DNA of 64,000 bases from Anthoceros angustus (GCA_010909165.1 VJWM01000116.1:744001-808000), one strand, 5' to 3'. Positions 20,997-32,930 are shown, counted from the first letter of the stretch. The notes: generated from the sequence alone by a model not told the origin. Numbers and translations: made by a program.

Positions 20997-23900
20997 AAGA
21001 ACTGTGTCAAAACCCGTAACATGGGCACCATGTTTCTAGTAGTGATTCTCCCTAGTGTTGCCTACGAGCAGTCCTTCCCAACACAAACAAGTGGGATGGA
21101 CTGTTGGTTGCTACAGGAGAGGACAAAGAGCTAAAGGAGTGTGCCTTATGCCTTGATGGCAGCCCTGACAATAGCGAAGACATCTCCTTGGAGTGCATGT
21201 TTGCTCTAATAGTTTTCAAGAGAGCCCACCTATCTTACAAATGGCTTTGATATTTGCATCACCTGCCTCTTTTTCAAAACCCACGACATATAGCCCTGTT
21301 TGAGCCTCATGTGGTGGCGCACAAACCAGTCGCTGAGGAACATTGGTGGGGGGTGCTGTGGGCTTGCACACTGCACTCGTTGTGGCATCATCCGACACGC
21401 GACACAATTGATTTTCGGGGACAAGCCGACTGTGGTGGGGAGGAGGGGTGGGGTGGAGGGGTCGAACGTCTGCATTTACTTGGGATGCCCCGACCTTGTT
21501 AGGCGAGGTTTGTGTATCATCAGAGATGGCAACCTAAAAGATCAAGAACCCTCATCGAGGGCATTCATGCTAGGCAAGGTACTGTCCATCCAACATCCAA
21601 TAGGCTGCCGTTTGTTAGCAAGCTTCTTTACCTTGGAGTCCTACATACTTTGCCTCTGGGCATGGTAGCATTTCAGGGATCCAATGTGTAGCCTTTGTCA
21701 CAACCACAACTTGAGTGAAGGCCTGGGGTTCTAGCATGATCACTGCAATCTCGCCAGGTGCATGCATGAAATCGCTAGGGTCTGGGCAAGCCCCCACTCT
21801 CAAATTTTATTTTGAAGCACAAATTAGGAGAAGAAGTTCGCAGAGCAGGGAGTGGCATGTCTGCTGCCTCAAGGCTCTTCACTTGGACATTTGGGGCATT
21901 TGCAGAATCCATACATCCATATTAGTCTTCATGGTTGGGATGCTTCAAGCATACTAGGGTTGGAATCCCCAATTCAGATGTGATGTTGAGTACTATCGGA
22001 CATGGTAGTGGAAAATTTTTGTAAGCAATTTTCTAGGGGAGTCCGGTAATTATCTAACATCTCTTCTTCTTGGTTAATTCATCTTACATAGTAGAAGAAG
22101 AATGATATTATTTTTAAGTTCACTTAGGACGGAATAATTTGATTTAAGTTCACTAAGGATGGAATTTTCGTACTTTATACTTGACAACTTGTATCATGGT
22201 GTTCCTAAGCTACTAGCACCAAGGCATGCACAGCAAAAACAAGCCCTAATTAATTCATGATTATTATAATTTATATAATATATTATAATAAATCTGATCC
22301 TCATAATAATATCATTAATATTATAATTATATTTATATATACTATTATATTTTAATATTTATTAGCACTATGTTGTGGAAGGCAATCTTTCTTGAGGTTA
22401 ACAGATAGCACTTAGTCAAACATCTTTGAAAATTTCAGGGATTATAAAATAATAATAATTAAAAATAACAAATATTTATATAAAATATATTTATTTTATA
22501 ATTATAGTCAGTTCTTGTTATTGTTTTGTGCTCGCCCAGCTTGCGTCTCATGCTCGGGCCTGGGCTGTAATTCTCTATTTATAAAGGCCGGATAATTTCT
22601 CTAAAACAAACTTGTTTTTCTGTGCTTACCCGTAAATTGCAATAACTTCAAAATTAAAACTTTCCATCCCACTAAATTTGTGCCGGAGGCACGGCACCTG
22701 TGGATGTCACGTGACACCGCCTAGTTCCGTTACTCTGGTACATATTCGACGTTCGCCTTGCCATGATCGTCAGCAGGAGATTGGCAAGCCTGGGCCCCCA
22801 ATGGCCGCCCGCGGATTAGAGGAGTTGCCGACCTCGCCAGGCAGCCAGGCCGGCAATTTGTTTGACATGTACATTTGCAACCACCATATGAAGTCTGCAC
22901 TGCGCAAGCTGCTCCAACGCACCTGTTCCCTCGGAGCTGACACGCACGTCTTTCGAAATCGTCTATGATAGCAAGCTCGAGGGTCTCGCCAGTGTTGAAT
23001 GGTTTGACCCGGAGAGCACCGTCATAGTCTTGGAGCAGGAACGAGGACTCTCCCTGGTTTAATTTGATCGGGGCATCAGGCTGAGCACCTCCAACTTCAT
23101 TTCTGCGTTCAGCAACAACAAGTTCCGATGGCAGTGGAACCGAACAAGTTTCTCCTGGCTGTGATGGTGTGTGCGTGGTGGGTAGCCTGATGCCCTCCGC
23201 TGCCGGCGCCAGAGCCGTCAGGGCAACAAAGCCGAAAGGGCCGAACACCACCTTCCTAACTGCTTTCTGCAGCAACAACGGCAACATCACCGCAGGGAGC
23301 TCTCTTTTTGACAACCTGAATATTGTGTTCCAGGATTTGCACCAGAACACTGCCACCAGCGGATACTTCTACCGTGCCGAGCACTCGGGCGGAAACACCA
23401 CGGCGCACGGCCAGGCGATCTGCAACCAAAGACTCTCCCAGGACCTGTGCACCCAGTGCCTAGGAGCTCTTACACAAAGCATCTTGGACATTTGCGCTAA
23501 CGCTGTCGGAGGCAGGGTGCAGCTGGTTGACTGCTTCGTCCGCTACGAGATCTATAACTTCCCCTGACCTAGCTGCAGAATTCCCCATACCCCTCCTACA
23601 TGGTTCAGTGAATTTGGTGACCAGTAGTGGCAGTCTAGAGGAAACAATACATGGTCCAGGAGTGAGCTCGGGTGTTCTTTAGGAGGACCCTGAACTTACA
23701 AGCGAGATGATGAACATCAGCCACGGTACTACACAGGGCAACTCACAACGAGCATTTGAAGCCTGGTGAAGGAGAATATGTGTTGTGCAGATTGTCTTCT
23801 GCACAACACATGCATTCTTCAAACTCTGTTATGTCCTTTTTGTTCACTTCGTTTCCATTTCTGACTCTGGAAGCCGTCGTGCGCTCCAGGCCCATGTAGA

Positions 23901-24335
23901 GCCTTTGTCTTTCGGTGGGCTGGTGATTGCAGGGCTTGCTTCGTTCCCACCTAAGAGCAGTTGGATGTCCAGGGTGAAGTCCCGTCCCATGTTCCATCCT
24001 TCACATACTATCACATCTTCGACAAGTTCTAAGCCAAAACTTTGCCAATTGCTGCAAATACAGAACGGCTGTACTGGGGACATGATCTGGTTCTGTCTTC
24101 CAAGTGTTCTGCAATGATTAAGACGAGACATGATGAGATCACATCCTCTGCATGCCTCAGCCTGCTTCAATGAAACAATTTGGCTTTCAGTCTGTTGGCT
24201 GTGCCTTCTTCAGTGAAGCATGTCAGTCAGTCCGTTTTTCAACCCACGATCGGTGCCTGCCTGTAGGTCTTACGGGCGTACCAGTTCACAGTTTTTGTTT
24301 AGCAGTGCGGGAGTAACCTGTAGGGCACCAAGAAC
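20997..24335 (+). repeat. copy 2 of the Gnk2-bearing duplication
   Basis: This matches 16122-19508 from start to end but has a single Gnk2 core, and it continues past the copy 1 break into a 3' extension (24120-24335) that is shared with 20790-20996. Differences from copy 1 are mostly 1-5 base indels. Confidence 0.9.
23128..23567 (+). pseudogene. secreted Gnk2/DUF26 protein, copy 2, 2-base insertion in the signal peptide
   Basis: ATG 23128 starts the same signal peptide as copy 1, but an extra GT dinucleotide near 23168 shifts the frame. From about 23170 the frame is open to TGA 23565-23567 with the whole domain: AFCSNNGNITAGSSLFDNLN, SGYFYRAEHSGG, CNQRLSQDLCTQC, ICANAVGGRVQLVDCFVRYE. Without the two bases the product would be 145 residues, like the intact genes at 35 and 37 kb. 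Copy 1 lacks this insertion. If the GT is an assembly error, this is the family's functional member in the array. Confidence 0.8.
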
Positions 24336-25273
24336 TGGCGGCTTGAACCGGAGTACCCCGTATGTTAATGCCGGGCCCCGCACGCGGCGGAGACGAAGGC
24401 AGAATGTTTATAACTCTGGCAACCCCGTCCGGGCATTGAAGCAGGCAGTTCCAGAGGGCCATGAAGCAGGCACCCCATCCGGGCATTGAAGCAGGCAGTT
24501 CCAGAGGGCCATGAAGCAGGCACCCCATCCGGGCATTGATCTGGCAGTTCCAGAGGGCCATGAAGTTGGGGGAAGGATGACAGCCCATCCAAATGGCCTA
24601 GGCCAAATAATGGACACACATTTATAAGAACGCCGTGATTAAGCATCCTGAGCTTGGATCGGTCCTTAGATGGGGTGCCTAAAGGGAGTGGATGCTCTTG
24701 GTGTAAGTAATCCACTCTTGGTGCAAGTAGCTTAGGCACACCATGGTACAAGTTGTTAAGTACCAGGTCCCATAATGGAAATCCGTCCTCAGCGGACTTA
24801 AATACAATTCTTCTTCTTCGTCCATCCGGGGATTGATTTGGCAGCCCCGTAGACCATGCAGTTCGGGGATGGATGACACCCTATCCGGGCACCATACTTT
24901 ACCACTAGCCCCGTAGGGCCATCAAACCGGGGATGGATGGTACCCCATCCGGGTACTGACTCGCTGGGCACTGATCCGTCCAGCGTATATCTCCACTTTC
25001 TTGCTACACAAGACAGTGGACAACGAGTCGGGTTTTGTTCAACGGGCAAGGTAGGGATTCGCTCATCACACCCTTGCCCGAACGATCGGCACCGTGAGCC
25101 CCAAGGAGCCCAGGCGGGGCATATGCACACAGGTTCTCTCTGTTATGATGAGAGGTGCCAGGATCAGTGTTAGACATCCCTGTCCATGTCTCAGTTTGGA
25201 CAGGAATGGACATGTCCATGTCTCAGCAAGCACATCCCCCCCAACAGGCACTAGCTACAATGCTTCATTGTTC
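24336..25273. other. repeat-derived intergenic region
   Basis: No gene seen. Sequence from 24430 to about 24960 is a set of related blocks (CCATCCGGGCATTGA, GGCAGTTCCAGAGGGCCATG and diverged forms) that include the 50-bp tandem array. The last 170 bp before 25274 are the 3' flank of the PPR gene. Confidence 0.4.
24431..24575 (+). repeat. three-copy 50-bp tandem repeat
   Basis: Units start GGGCATTGAAGCAGGCAGTT at 24431 and 24481, with a slightly changed unit at 24531. Diverged relatives lie at about 24830-24950. Confidence 0.9.
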
Positions 25274-28150
25274 TCACGGTCGACCCTGACAACTGCAACA
25301 ACCAGCCGTGAATCGATGCACACGGTACCCATCCCTTACGACAATGTCTCTCTGTTCAAGCCTTGACATTATCTCCGTGGAACTGTGGCAGTCACTGCAC
25401 ATGCGGAGATTCTTCGTTACCACCAGAGGTGTCCCACTCGGAGTGTTCAACAGACCAAACGCTAAAGCTAGCTTCTCAGCATGCCCACAAAGCGCATCTT
25501 CCTTTTCCTTCTCAGACAGTGGCTTCAACACCAACTTCGTCTGAGGTACGTGGCCTCCTTCCTGCTTCACACGTGCATTCGTGCTCTCGACTTTAAGTGC
25601 AATATCATCTCTTTTTTCTCCCACCGCAAATGTATGTACCTGCTTCTTCACCTCAATCGTCGCCACTGCAGGTTTCTTGTTAGCTCCTGCTGCCCTTCTC
25701 TGTGTTTCAATCCTGTCTACATCGGTCCACCTACCTGCATCTGCGTAGGCATTGGCCATGAGCACATACGCAGACGCCATTTGAGGGTCCAGCCTAACAA
25801 TGCTTTCAAAACACCACATCGCCCTCTCTATATCCCCGTGACTTTTGCAGGCATTCAACAAAGACGTCAAGCCCACAACATTACTTTGGCCCTCACATGA
25901 TAATAGCATCTTCTCTGCCTCATCTAAATGGCCAGCACGCCCAAGAAGATCAATCATGCAGGTGTAATGCTCAACAGTAGGTTTGATGCCATGCTGTTCA
26001 GCCATGGAATCAAAGTGCTTGACCCTCGTGGACCAGTCCTCATGACTGCATGCTACTAGAAGGCAAGTAAAAGTAGCATCATTAGGCTGAACACCGGCAA
26101 CTAACATCTTCTCAAAACAAGCTAGTGCCTTGTGACCTTTATCACAAGCACCATACCCAGCAATCAGGACATTCCACGTCACCACATCCTTTGTGGCCAT
26201 GCTGTCAAAAACCTTGCGTGCATCTTCCAGATCGCCACATTTCGCATACATGTCCACCAGGCAGTTGCCCACCACAACGTCATCCAGCAGTCCTCTTTCA
26301 ACAATCTGTGAGTGCAGATGCATGCCCATCTGTAAGGCACCAGTGCTTGCACAGGCCTTCAGAAGGCAAGCAAAATGGTCAGCCAAAATCAGGCCTCCTG
26401 CTCCATTTGTCCATACACAGCAAGCGCCTCTGTCCGAGTCCTTGCTGTGCATACCAGCAATCAGGGCATTCCATGTCACCACATCTTTGTGTCCATGCTG
26501 TCAAGAACCTGGCGTGCATCTTTCATTTCACCACATTTTGCATACATGTCCACCAGGCAGGTGCCCACCACAACGTCATCCAGCAGTCCTCTTGACAATC
26601 AGAGTGCAGCTGCCTGCCCTTCTGTAAGGCACTAGTGCTTGCACAGGCCTTCAGAAGGCAAGCAAAAGTAACATGGTCAGCCAAAATGAGGCCAGCCTCC
26701 TCCATTTGTCCATATACAACAAGCGCCTCATGTCCAAGCCCTTGCTGGGAATAGCCAGCCATCAGCACCGTCCATGTCACCACATCCTTTGTGGGCATGC
26801 CATCAAAAACCTTGCGTGCATCTTCCAGTTCGCCACATTTCACATACATGTCCACCAGGCAGTTGCCCACCACTACATTATCCAGCAGTCCTCTGTCGAC
26901 AATCTGTGAGTGCAGTTGCATGCCCTTCTGTAAGGCACCAGTGCTTGCACAGGCTTTCAGGAGGCAAGCAAAAGTAACATGGTCAGCCAAAATAAGGCCT
27001 GCCTCCTCCATTTGTCCATACACAACAAGCGCCTTTGTCCAGCCCAGCAATCAGTTCCATGTCACCACATCCTTTGCATGCTGTCAAAGACCTGTGCGTC
27101 TTTCAGTACCACAGCATGCAATCAGGCATTCCATGTCACCACATCCTTTGTGGTCATGCTGTCGAAAACCTGGCGTGCATCTTTCAGTTGGCCACATTTT
27201 GCATACATGTCCACCAGGCAGTTGCCAACAAACAAGTTAGTAGGAATGCCACTCTGCACCACATCACAGTGCACTTTTCTGCCAGAATCCAAGTCAGAGG
27301 CAAATGCACAAGCTTGAAGGGCAGCTACAAAGACGTGAGCATCCGCCTTCACTCCTGACCTACACATGTCATGGTACAGTTGTATGGCCTCATTAGGTTT
27401 CCCATGCTTAGCGTATGCGGAGATTATGGAAGACCACATGAAGGCATCCGGTTTCCCCACTCTGGTGAGCACATCCATGGCCTCCTCTAGCCTACCTCCA
27501 CATGCATACATGCGCAAGATATGGTTCCCCAAGTATGCATTCGACTCGTACCCAAGTTTGACACTGAGATCATGAACCCGTCGCCCCACAACCAAATCCT
27601 TCTTAGCTGTACACAGTTTCAGCACAGTGCAAACCAGAGACGGAGAAATATCAGAGTCTGTCTGCGCCAGAGATTCCAGGGCTCCAACGGCCTCAGAAAG
27701 CTTCCCCTGCTGACATAACGTGCTCACGGTAACAGCAGTAGCGACGCCCATTTCCACCTGCATATCCAAGAAAACGAGCTTCTCATCAACCCAAGCTGGC
27801 TTGAACGTACTGTTTAACCACAGCACCTCACCGGACCCCTTACGCCGGAAGTCAGGCGAACGGGAGCTCTTCTTGTCTCGTCGGTTATCCCACCACACGG
27901 TAGGGTCCAGAAAATATTGTTGCCACAAGTGCTCCTGCTCCTGGCGACGACCATCGTTGGAAATCTCGTCCCCACCCACAAATTTCCTAGGATGTGGAAG
28001 TGCTGGGCTCCTTACAGTGCTGCACCTGGAGGCTTTGCTGGCCGGGGGTCGACTCCCTAAGATGAGGTTAGCAGGAGCTCCTGGTACAATCCCTGTACAC
28101 ACACCGATTTGTTGGGTCGACAACGGATCCGGCTGCCATACTGTGGCCAT
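25274..28150 (-). CDS. PLS-class PPR protein with DYW:KP domain; frame-broken in repeats
   Basis: PPR proteins of this class bind organelle RNA and direct nucleotide editing. From ATG 28150, 342 codons give an organelle-type N-terminus, an OSB-like motif (DPTVWWDNRRDKK, PDFRRKGSGEVLWL) and PLS repeats (GNCLVDMYAKCGQLKDARQV, FDSMTTKDVVTWN). 26523-27050 and 25274-26482 carry further repeats in other frames. The last block has E1/E2 motifs and a DYW cytidine-deaminase fold with the zinc ligands HAE (25461-25494) and CSDC (25387-25405). Two features depart from canonical DYW: the PG box is KKPAVATIEV (about 25670-25685), and the C-terminus is CCSCQGRP rather than CGDYW. These define the DYW:KP (GRP) group proposed for U-to-C editing. 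Frame shifts near 26480, 26590 and 27050-27120 make it either a pseudogene or a gene damaged in assembly of near-identical repeats. Confidence 0.85.
26200..27250 (-). repeat. near-identical tandem PLS-triplet repeats inside the PPR gene
   Basis: A block of about 300 bp encoding CGxLEDARKVFDxM, TKDVVTWN, GLILADHVTFACLLKACAST and GxQLHSQIVxRGLLDxVVVGN recurs around 26210, 26515, 26815 and 27170. The copies are close in DNA sequence, so they expanded recently. Frame shifts fall in these copies. Confidence 0.85.
27800..27960 (-). other. OSB-like PDF motif upstream of the PPR tract
   Basis: The segment reads YFLDPTVWWDNRRDKKSSRS, then PDFRRKGSGEVLWL and KPAWV. This spacing of Trp-Trp-Asp-Asn-Arg, Pro-Asp-Phe and Leu-Trp-Leu is that of the 'PDF' motif in plant organellar single-stranded DNA-binding (OSB) proteins. 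No OSB OB-fold precedes it in the frame. Confidence 0.6.
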
Positions 28151-31080
28151 CGTTCAGGGACCGCTGTCGGAGGTGCATGAACAAGACAGGCCAATCACAA
28201 AGTCGTCCCCTCTACGCACACTAACCCACAGCCTTTTCAGCAGCCAGGCCAGGGTTGATGGACTGATTGACCAGTGACCTGGATAGTGAATGGCAGTGCC
28301 TACAAACCTGTTGAACAGCGGGCAGTTAAGCTGTGCTCAGGACCTGCTTCTAGTCGAGCTTCACTTTGTGTAGAGGGTATATTTTGTGTTTAGGGGATAT
28401 TGAGTGTAAGGACCATTTTGAGTATGGGCTAGCATCAATAGCGGGCTTGACTAGGTAAGGATGCTGTATATGGTGAAAGGGAGAACGCTAGACACAAGAA
28501 AACTAACATAGCAGGCTTGATTAGGCAAGTTTGTTGTGCATGGAAGAAGGAGAATCATAGATAAAAGAAGACATTATGTGAGTACAAGAGAGTTCTTCCT
28601 AACGTATTAGGGACGGAAGTAATCAACAGCAGGTTCACAAGAGCTCTTACTCAGCTTATTGCGGACTTAAGTAAACAGAGAGCACAAAGAGAGCTCTTCC
28701 CCAACCTAGATTTCTTTCAGAAGTTAGGGATATGATAATAGAGTCAAGGCTTCACAAAGAGATTTTTTAGATTGCTAAGAGCAACAATCTAAGAAGGAAT
28801 AATAATGATATAGTAAGTGTTTTACTGCAAAGAATTCAAAAATACTTGTGCAACTTCTCTACAACTTACATACTAATCTACGAAGTCATCGCATTTAAAC
28901 AAGATGTTAGCCAATAATATCCACATAGCCCTTGTGTAAAACTTCTTGGATGAGAAATCTCCCACATCTACCTACCTACTGTACCTTGTTGGATCATACA
29001 TCAAAAACACTCCTTTGCTATGAAAGCAAGATATAAGTATTGTCGCTTTGAATTTTTTCAAGACAATTAGCAAGATCAGGATTAGATTGAGCAAGACGTT
29101 GTTGTTTCTCATTTTATCTCTTTCATGTCTCTTTGGCAAGACCATTTTCTCTTAGAAAGAAAATGGCTAAGAGAAAATTTTCTTAGCCATTTTGTTGATA
29201 TTTATAATTATAAATGATCAAATAATTGCTTATGTATAAAATCGTAAGACCTGGTCCCACAAACAACTAGAAGAAAGGAAAAATTGATGCTTAAACTATA
29301 TACTACATACATTAAAATTGAAGAGATTAATAAATAGTTACAACTATATAAAAATGTTAAAATATTTAATATATGCATTCTATAGAATTGAGGAGATTGA
29401 TAAAAGATTATAGGGGAAAGATGGATTGAAATTATAAATTTTAGTTACAATGAATTCTTTAAACAGTTCGTAGTATTCATTGAATAATACAATTTTGAAT
29501 TTTGGTTATAACCTATTGAGTTCTAGTAGTGAGTTTCATCTCCAACTTGGCTTCCAAATATATATTGACACTTTTACTTGGACATTAATTGTAATATGGC
29601 ATGCTTCTTGGATTAGTTCTTTTAGTTGGAGAAGGACATCACACAAGAAAATCTTTTACTAGTACTAAAATACTAAAACTATATGATCTACTCTAAACTC
29701 TAAAGATATCTTTTACTAATACTAATATAACATAACATATATAGGCTACTCTCAACTCTAATTATGGAGTCTAAAGAATTGGATTGAATTGAACGAAAGT
29801 ACAACTGAGGAACCTCATCCAACAGAGAGGAACCCTCAATCCAACAAGGATGAAATCTTCATCCAGATGATGAAATCCTCAAAGGGCTCAGGTTCAGAAA
29901 TCGTCAAGGGTTCCATCTCCTGGATCGGATAGTATAATTGTAAGGGTGAATAATTGTACACATGTTTGAACCTCAGGGCCTCACACTAACTAAGATATCA
30001 GAGTCTGGCGGTTTTCAGTCAGTGAGTGAGTTTCCGCTTCCTCTTCGACTTGATCAGTGAGAGGGGTTCCTGAAGAGGACCTTTCCGACGTTTCCAGGAA
30101 TGACCCACGAGGACGAAAGATAATAGGCATCATCGTGTTCTGAATCTGACGACTCAGAAGAATCAGAGTCATAATAGTCACCAGTGTCTGACGGATTTTC
30201 AGCCGTACTAGTGAGTTCTCTAATTATTCCGCTACAATCTTCGACTCCATCATTGTGAGCGACAACATCATGGCCTGTCGGCGCCGGATTTTCAGTCGTA
30301 CCATCGCGTCCTCTAATTCCGTCCCCTCTTCCTCTTCCTTCCTCAACCCCTTCGATATCGATATAGGAGTCGCATGCTCTTGTTGTTCCTCTTCCTCTTC
30401 CTCTTCCAGTTCCTCTTCCTCTTCCTCTTCCTCTTCCTCTTCCTCAACCCCTTCGATATCGATATTGAGTTGGTATCCTTTTCCTCTTCCTCAACCCCTT
30501 CGATATCGATATAGGAGTTGGTATCCTTTTCCTCTTCCTCAACCCCTTCGATATCGATATAGGAGTCCGTATCCTGGGCGGACATATGAGTGTCTGAAGA
30601 GGACTTTGATCCCGACGGCGAGATGTTAAAGCGAGCGAAGATATCAGAGTCTGTCGACGACCCTGAACTATGGTCGTCCGACATCACGGATTGAGAACGT
30701 CGTCGTTGTAATTCCTGTTCAGCTGCCTCTTGCAGTGCATACCAGCGCTTTAGGTCAGGCGGGCCAAACCGCAGGCAAATTGTAATAGATACAAGACAAG
30801 GATGAATAGATAATATTATAGGAGCAGAGCAACGGTGTTGAGCCCATCCCTGGTAGCAATAGGATGGCTGGTACGACAAAAGGCGACTCTGATTCATCCC
30901 TGCATCCTTCGATTCATCACCGGTTGCATGGAGGCCATATGGTCCCGAGTCTGCTCGATCGTGGAAAGTCTGCACCACAGTGGAATGATCTCCTATTGCT
31001 CGGATAAATCCTGCACAGGAAAGACAAGTAGATCTATCTGCAGAATCGATGATATCACATTGAAGCCTCGCTCAGACGAA
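28136..31080. repeat. copy A of a direct tandem duplication of about 3 kb
   Basis: Copy A begins at the PPR start codon region (CCATACTGTGGCCATCGTTC) and ends at GCTCAGACGAATC, where copy B starts with the same CCATACTGTGG. It holds the PPR upstream region, an AT-rich part with a palindrome (29160-29193) and a damaged acidic repeat-protein gene. It is about 0.25 kb shorter than copy B through many small deletions. Confidence 0.92.
29990..30978 (-). pseudogene. acidic repeat-protein gene, damaged copy A
   Basis: This is the counterpart of the gene at 32931-34500. It keeps LRFGPPDLKRWYALQEAAE, SGSSTDSDIFARFNISPSGS and two full YIDIEGVEEEEKDTNS units, then loses frame near 30460 through a one-base deletion (GATATTGAG against GATATTGGAG in copy B). 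Several further deletions follow to 29990. It is a pseudogene or was assembled with errors. Confidence 0.75.
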
Positions 31081-32122
31081 TCCATACTGTGGCCATCGTT
31101 CAGGGACCGCTGTCGGAGGTGCATGAACAAGACAGGCCAATCACAAAGTCGTCCCCTCTACGCACACTAACCCACAGCCTTTTCAGCAGCCAGGCCAGGG
31201 TTGATGGACTGATTGACCAGTGACCTGGATAGTGAATGGCAGTGCCTACAAACCTGTTGAACAGCGGGCAGTTAAGCTGTGCTCAGGACCTGCTTCTAGT
31301 CGAGCTTCACTTTGTGTAGAGGGTATATTTTGTGTTTAGGGGATATTGAGTGTAAGGACCATTTTGAGTATGGGCTAGCATCAATAGCGGGCTTGACTAG
31401 GTAAGGATGCTGTATATGGTGAAAGGGAGAACGCTAGACACAAGAAAACTAACATAGCAGGCTTGATTAGGCAAGTTTGTTGTGCATGGAAGAAGGGAGA
31501 ATCATAGATAAAAAGAAGACATTAACAGTGAGTACAAGAGAGTTCTTCCTAACGTAGATTAGGGACGGAAGTAATCAACAGCAGGTTCACAAGAGCTCTT
31601 ACTCAGCTTATTGCGGACTTAAGTAAACAGAGAGCACAAAGAGAGCTCTTCCCCAACCTAGATTTCTTTCAGAAGTTAGGGATATGATAATAGAGTCAAG
31701 GCTTCACAAAGAGATTTTTTAGATTGCTAAGAGCAACAATCTAAGAAGGAATAATAATGATATAGTAAGTGTTTTACGCAAAGAATTCAAAATACTTGTG
31801 CAACTTCTCTACAACTTACATACTAATCTACGAAGTCATCGCATTTAAACAAGATGTTAGCCAATAATATCCACATAGCCCTTGTGTAAAACTTCTTGGA
31901 TGAGAAATCTCCCACATCTACCTACCTACTGTACCTTGTTGGATCATACATCAAAAACACTCCTTTGCTATGAAAGCAAGATATAAGTATTGTCGCTTTG
32001 AATTTTTTTCAAGACAATTAGCAAGCAGTATGCAGGGATTAGATTGAGCAGCACGTTGTTGTTTCTCATTTTATCTCTCTTTCATGTCTCTTTGGCAAGA
32101 CCATTTTCTCTTAGCCAAAGAG

Positions 32123-32158
32123 AAAATGGCTAAGAGAAAATTTTCTCTTAGCCATTTT
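32123..32158. repeat. perfect 36-bp palindrome
   Basis: AAAATGGCTAAGAGAAAA (32123-32140) is followed at once by its exact reverse complement. An overlapping second stem (CCATTTTCTCTT ... AAGAGAAAATGG, 32101-32129) competes with it. Copy A (29160-29193) lost two bases of one arm. Confidence 0.95.
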
Positions 32159-32930
32159 GTTGATATTTATAATTATAAATGATCAAATAATTGCTTATGT
32201 ATAAAATCGTAAGACCTGGTCCCACAAACAACTAGAAGAAAGGAAAAATTGATGCTTAAACTATATACTACATACATTAAAATTGAAGAGATTAATAAAT
32301 AGTTACAACTATATAAAAATGTTAAAAATATTTAATATATGCATTCTATAGAATTGAGGAGATTGATAAAAGATTATAGGGGAAAGATGGATTGAAATTA
32401 TAAATTTTAGTTACAATGAATTCTTTAAACGGTTCCGTGGTCAGTCGCTTGAATAATACAATTTTGAATTTTGGTTATAACCTATTGAGTTCTAGTAGTG
32501 AGTTTCATCTCCAACTTGGCTTCCAAATATATATTGCACGTACCTTTACTTGGACATTAATTGTAATATGGCATGCTTCTTGGATTAGTTCTTTTAGTTG
32601 GAGAAGGACATCGTCACAAGAAAATCTTTTACTAGTACTAAAATACTAAAACTATATGATCTACTCTAAACTCTAACAGTATATCTTTTACTAATACTAA
32701 TATAACATAACATATATAGGCTACTCTCAACTCTAATTATGGAGTCTAAAGAATTGGATTGAATGTTGAATGAAAGTACAACGGGATGTACTCTCAATTG
32801 AACTAGAAGGGAAGCACTTTCAATCCAACAAGGATAAACCTAGAGAGGAACCTCAAAAAAGCAGTCCTAGTTGGAACCTGAAGCCGAACTTCCATTCGGA
32901 CTGGCTGATGAGGTACTCTTCATCCTTGGG

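Noticed and set aside
25274-25700. Loss of the DYW tripeptide as simple C-terminal decay
   Set aside because: The end GRP follows an intact CCSC zinc-site segment and pairs with the KP change in the PG box, which together match a known domain subtype.
26125-27358. Plus-strand frames of about 145-156 codons rich in Cys and His across the PPR gene
   Set aside because: These are antisense shadows of the PLS repeats.
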